NCBI GenBank assembly: GCA_016617855.1
Contig: JAECUM010031381.1
Location: 1 to 64,000, forward strand
Direction: 5' to 3'
DNA: 64,000 nucleotides
Source of the DNA: Megalonaias nervosa
Lineage: Eukaryota > Mollusca > Bivalvia > Unionida > Unionidae
A model generated the notes under the pieces. That model was not told where the DNA came from and did no database searches. It saw nothing but the letters and a program-made list of their open reading frames with translations. The translations under genes were made by a program, and so were the position numbers. Each line of letters starts with the position of its first letter. Position 1 is the stretch's first letter. This document shows, piece after piece, positions 59,800 through 64,000 of this stretch.

Positions 59800-61059
59800 T
59801 TTTTTTATATACTAATTAAGCTTTCTTACCTAAGGCTTTATTAAAAGAATGCACAACAAGAAACAAAGTAATTGAATTTATGTTGTATTCCAAAATAAAT
59901 ACACAACCGTAGATTCATCAATACATAGTAACAATATTAATGGGCACATAGCACCGCCCAGCGACCTTTGAATTTCTTCGCGCGCTCAGAATTAGTTTTA
60001 AAAAACTCCTCTTTGGTCTACTTAAAATTGAAATTTAGAGTCATATTGTGAATGAATGCGCATTGAAACAGCTTTTCCAGTTGGTCTGGAATGGATTATT
60101 TTTCGGTCGATTGAATTAAATTCTGTTTTTCTCCTTGTGATGGACTGGATTAACTCGGTCAGCTCCGTACAGTGTACATGTGATTTGAGCAGTGGAGGGG
60201 TCGGCGTTAAGGGATCAACTGTACCCATGTTTCCATTCTATATTTGATTGTTTGGAATCATAATGTGGGGAAAATATGAATTCTTTTAATTATCAAAAAA
60301 TTGCTGTGGAATATCACATTCATTTTGTTCTGAGTGCAGTAAGGAAACTGATATCTATTGGAATTGTAGTCGAAATTGCAGTACAGTTTCGCGGTCTGTA
60401 TCACGTTTTGGAACCTGTGACACGTGTCTTGTAATTCGTATTTACAGAAATAAGTAAGTACATTTTGATGGAATTCAAGATGCAAAAATGTAAGCATATT
60501 TATTGTCATTTTGTTACTAGCTAAAGAAGATATATGTTTATGTCCTGTCACTTGTATGCTCTTTGTTTGAGGCACTGTTATTCACCCCACCTATGTACTT
60601 GACTTGGCTTTTATCGCTAGCCTAACATTGTATTAAAAAAAAAGTTAAACGGGGAAAATTGCAACTCAGCTGTTCAGTGACAGTCCATTTAGCCAGCAGA
60701 AATAAGACTTCTTCGTCGTCTTGGCTGTTTGGCTCTGAGACTCTTAGATTTCTACCAAAACCTTCAGTTCCAATTTTCTTGAAATTTTAGTATTTTGACT
60801 GACTTGTAAAATGGTACGTATTTTATAGATATGCGATAGTCCTTGGCCTTAATGTTTTCACTGTTATTATAGACCCTAGTGAGCGCTGGTCATAGTCTGA
60901 ACCATTCTATTTGCGAAACGTTACGAACATTTCTCCTAAATAACTGTTTAAAAAATAAGAATGGTATTTTCGATACTATGTCTCTCACGTTTGTTGTGGA
61001 CGTTGCGAATGTCACGTTTATTCGTTTGCTGGTTTGAAAGTTTTATCTGTACTCAGTGA
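59800..61059. other. Intergenic stretch before the viral-like cluster
   Basis: No gene recognised. Somewhat less AT-rich than the POLRMT introns. Confidence 0.5.
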
Positions 61060-61240
61060 GCAGCAGAGAGGGTGAACAGACTACTTGCATTGATTGTTAC
61101 TTATTAAAACAAAAGTATGGTCTCAAGAGTCAACAACGATAAACATCCACCAACTGGGTTACTTCATTTTTGACCTTCGTTCCACGCGTGTTTGTTTACT
61201 CACCTGGACAACCTACTTTTGGTTGCACCCTCTCTGCTGC
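61060..61240. repeat. 15-bp perfect inverted repeat upstream of the viral-like genes
   Basis: gcagcagagagggtg at 61060-61074 and its exact reverse complement at 61226-61240, about 150 bp apart and 28 bp before the first ATG of the cluster. It may be a regulatory hairpin or part of the element's terminal region. Its role is unknown. Confidence 0.6.
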
Positions 61241-61267
61241 TGTAATTAAATAACTATTATATCAATA

Positions 61268-62182
61268 ATGATTGGTGAAGCTCACTCAGCTAGATTAGCA
61301 CGAGAGCGACTAGAGGCAATCAAAAAATATCTACCCGTCCGTGATTCTGTCAAGCAACAACTACAAGCTCGTTAGGAGTCTCAGGTGGAATTCGCAGAAG
61401 GTGCAGAACAATTATTCAAGCCGGTTACAAAGGCTACCGAAGGTCTTCTTTCCACGTTAAAGCAAACCGCTGAAGCAACTGGGAAAATAGCAGAGCGAAC
61501 TAAGAAAACAAAAAAGATTCTAAGAGAGCTTCCGGCTGAAATAGCTGCTGCTCAACCAGTACAAGAAATACTTGAAGATATTGACCAAGCTCGTGCTGAA
61601 GGTGATACAAAGGATCGTACACCAAAACAAGCAAAAGCTAGAGTTGCGCTGATTGATAAATTTACCATAGAAGGTGTTAATGATATTAGGAGAGCCAAAT
61701 ACATAAAACATTTAGCTGTGAGTACCGCGAAAAGTTTTAATAATAAAGAACAATTTCTGAAACCAGAGTACTGTGGTCGCTTTATAAGCCGTGATGACTG
61801 GAACAAATGGATATATCGCATACACTATGGAGTTGATCAGGTCAGAAATGACGATCCAAGATATACGGAGTTTAACGATGAGATAAAAAGATATCTTTTA
61901 CAACAACAAAAACAACAGCAAAAAATAACTAGTCCAATAACAAGTGAGAAAAAAGAATGGTAAGACGCTCCCGGCGCAACTGGAAGTGGCATTGGTACAG
62001 GTATCAGGGGAAGTAGTCTTATTACTCCATGTACTGATAATATTCTTGCTTATGTTGAACGATTAGAAATTTTAATTGGTGGAAAACGAGCTGGCAATAA
62101 TTCCCCAGAAATTATAAATGAAGCTGCTGATATTTGTCAGAGATTATTTACAGGCGGTATCATGGACATTAATGTTTATTGA
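61268..62182 (+). pseudogene. Virus-like gene of Polinton-like cluster, two in-frame stops
   Basis: A single reading frame of 304 codons from ATG (61268) to TGA (62180-62182), broken only by TAG at 61373-61375 and TAA at 61961-61963. The N-terminal half is helical and rich in Ala, Lys and Glu (for example KATEGLLSTLKQTAEATGKI). The middle has a compact domain with YCGRFISRDDWNKWIYRIHY. After a Gln-rich linker comes a Gly-rich stretch (GATGSGIGTGIRGSS) and a helical tail. It lies just upstream of a pX-like small gene and a capsid-like gene, all + strand, so I infer a structural or packaging role. I do not recognise the family by sequence. Without the stops it would be one protein; as it stands it is probably inactive. 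Confidence 0.6.
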
Positions 62183-62192
62183 TCCCTCATCG

Positions 62193-62694
62193 ATGAAATC
62201 GTTGATGATTACCACAGTGATTAAAGGTATGCAATTAGATGCAGTGAATAAAATTAAGATGATCATACACAATACTCAACGTGGACCGACCATGGTCAGG
62301 GTGATCAATTCGCGATTACCAACCTATAAAGCGATTTACGGGGATGGGCTCGGTGATGTTGTTCAGGGTCTATTTAGAAGGATAGTCCCAAAGGCGATAC
62401 CCATTCTAAAACAACTGGGAATGAAAGCTATTGATGTTGTTCTTTATAAAGGTATTGGTGCTGTTGGTGATGTTGCCAGTAAAAGCATTCTCAGCAATCA
62501 AAGATAGATTAGCACGATTAATACGACGAAAACCTCAGCCAGTAAAATTACCCAGCACTGAAGTGATGCCTGCAAGTGTTAGTAAAATAATAAATCAAGC
62601 TGCAAATCAAAAACTGGCAGAGTTAGCTGGTGAAAAAGAAAAAAAATATAACCGCGAGTCTGATAGCAGGAAGTGGTTTTCGTGTTAGACGATA
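62193..62694 (+). pseudogene. Small pX-like virion protein gene, frameshifted
   Basis: Three open pieces in different frames follow each other: 62193-62507 (104 residues, with YGDGLGDVVQGLFRRIVPKA and a Gly/Ala-rich hydrophobic end), then a frame entered near 62475 (LARLIRRKPQPVKLP) up to an A run at about 62639-62648. Past this run a third frame reads TASLIAGSGFRVRR to a stop at 62692-62694. The basic, Gly-rich hydrophobic character and position before the capsid gene fit the adenovirus pX-like core proteins of Polintons and adintoviruses. The breaks could be decay or assembly errors; programmed frameshifting is less likely. Confidence 0.5.
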
Positions 62695-62709
62695 GTAAAT
62701 ATAATAAAG

Positions 62710-64000
62710 ATGTTCAAACGTATATCTGATCCAGCATTTGACATGGATGCACCAGTACTCAAAGATGACTCTATGCGTGATTATCAATATTATTCTTATG
62801 ACGCACGTGAGCCAAATCAGCGTGGGCGAATTGAGCTGCAAGTTCAGGATACAAGCAGATATTTCTTGCCCGCTGAGGCATTTATTGAAGTTGAAGGTGA
62901 AATTCTGAAAACAGATAATGCTGAATATGGAGCTGATGTCAGAGTTGGCTTTGTTAATAATGGCATTATGGCGTTATTCAACTGTGCCACATATATGATT
63001 GACGGAAGAAACATTGAAATATGCCATAACGACGTCGAAGTTGCCACGACGATATTAGATGTAGCAAGATATTCCGATGATTATTCAAGATCAGCTGGTC
63101 CGTCAATGATGTTTGTCAAGGATACTTCTGACCACCCTGACCACAGAAAGTATAATATAAGACTTCCGAGAAACAATGTCGACAACGTTGACGCTGATGT
63201 GTGGCCGGTGGTTCATGGTGATAATCCAGAATTCAACTTAGGATTCTCAACACGTCGATCAATGCTGAAAGATAATCGTAGAAGGTTTTCATGTGCAATT
63301 CCACTATCGCATATTTTTGGATTCTGCAGAAATGTCAGAAAGGTCATTTTCGGAGCCAAGTATATTGTTGTACTCGTACGAAAGGCTCCTGATGATGATG
63401 CAACCTGGCACCCTGTCGGCGATGCTGGTAAAGTAATATTAACAAAACTTTTTTTGTGGATGCCAGTAATTACTCCAACAGTACCTGAAGAACAACGGCT
63501 ACTCTCTTTTATGGAACAAGGCGGTAAATCGACATTATCATGGTTGACTACGACCACAGATGCTATTCAAAGTAACATTGATGGTTTATTCACATGGCAG
63601 ATATCATCACAGCAAGGTGTCTCTGCACCGCGACATATATTTGTTGCTTTTCAAAATACTGAACGAATAAACTCACAAACACATAGTATAATGATATTTG
63701 ACCCGCTTGGGGTTAGTGAGGTTTCTCTGAGGATAAATGAACATCAAGAACCATCTGAAGAAATATTATTGAGTTTTGAAAATAATCATGTTGCACGTGC
63801 ATGCCATCGTTTGATGATGTTCATGGGACGCGATCAAACTGTTGATACTGGCTTACAAATATCTCAGTTTGATTTTACACATCTGTATCCAATCTATTAT
63901 TTCTCACTGGAATATTTGGATTTATTCAGACAATCTGTCGTTGATATACACTTTCGAGCTGGTGTGGCGCGAGGAGCAATTGCTAATTACAGAGCAATCA
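62710..64000 (+). CDS. Major-capsid-like protein, Polinton/Maverick type (runs off window)
   Basis: ATG at 62710 opens a frame of 430 codons without a stop to the window's right edge, by far the longest in the window. It begins 15 bp after the preceding gene's stop. Features: DMDAPVLKDDSMRDYQYYSY near residues 12-31, IPLSHIFGFC near residue 200, DAGKVILTKLFLWMPVITP near residues 240-258, then APRHIFVAF near residue 303. The many beta-prone stretches with acidic turns fit a double jelly-roll capsid. I recall this family from Maverick/Polinton elements of invertebrates, including a nematode protein commonly labelled F54H12.2. It would build the virion shell. The frame being intact beside two broken genes suggests a recent insertion or selection. 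The C-terminus is unseen. Confidence 0.65.
   Translation, partial: MFKRISDPAFDMDAPVLKDDSMRDYQYYSYDAREPNQRGRIELQVQDTSRYFLPAEAFIEVEGEILKTDNAEYGADVRVGFVNNGIMALFNCATYMIDGRNIEICHNDVEVATTILDVARYSDDYSRSAGPSMMFVKDTSDHPDHRKYNIRLPRNNVDNVDADVWPVVHGDNPEFNLGFSTRRSMLKDNRRRFSCAIPLSHIFGFCRNVRKVIFGAKYIVVLVRKAPDDDATWHPVGDAGKVILTKLFLWMPVITPTVPEEQRLLSFMEQGGKSTLSWLTTTTDAIQSNIDGLFTWQISSQQGVSAPRHIFVAFQNTERINSQTHSIMIFDPLGVSEVSLRINEHQEPSEEILLSFENNHVARACHRLMMFMGRDQTVDTGLQISQFDFTHLYPIYYFSLEYLDLFRQSVVDIHFRAGVARGAIANYRAI

Noticed and set aside
63213..63557. Minus-strand 114-codon frame
   Set aside because: It lies entirely within the capsid-like gene, antisense.

Overview
The window is animal nuclear DNA: AT-rich, with one spliced host gene on the + strand, long introns, and many decayed transposable elements, SINEs, minisatellites and microsatellites. 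The mix (DIRS-like and Gmr1-like retroelements, two tRNA-derived SINE families, fold-back repeats, a Polinton-like capsid locus) best fits a mollusc, probably a bivalve. That is inference from repeat content, not proof.

Host gene. Ten GT-AG exons from 4931 to 46804 encode the C-terminal 349 residues of mitochondrial RNA polymerase (POLRMT), which transcribes mtDNA and primes its replication. The catalytic motifs of the T7-like single-subunit RNA polymerases are present: the [16 protein letters not shown] block, the [10 protein letters not shown] block and VHDCFW. The gene ends in a Tyr-Phe-Phe-Asn C-terminus, with a candidate poly(A) signal at 47190. The 5' part lies left of the window or was not recognised.

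Layout. 1-2451: minus-strand Gmr1-like LTR retroelement (gag, protease, then integrase), cut by the window edge. 4931-46804: POLRMT, with introns holding a piggyBac-like relic (13878-14934), a pogo/Tigger-like relic (22127-23809), a 47-bp minisatellite (20530-21272), SINEs, hAT debris, and two plus-strand DIRS-like relics (about 28990-31515 and 36780-40830). The second DIRS relic contains an inverted, nearly identical copy of POLRMT exon 9. 47200-52800: intergenic, with tandem repeats and a hAT fossil. 52880-55830: a third DIRS-like relic. 56117-56850: a LINE 3' end on the minus strand. 57000-61000: mostly unremarkable, with a strong palindrome at 59681-59799. 61268-64000: a Polinton/Maverick-like virus-derived gene cluster: a stop-broken gene, a frameshifted small gene, and a major-capsid-like frame open for 430 codons to the right edge.

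Most interesting items: the inverted exon-9 copy, which could pair with the real exon in the pre-mRNA; the capsid-gene cluster with one intact frame beside broken neighbours; and a short gap in the POLRMT coding sequence at an 8.8-kb intron, which may hide a micro-exon.
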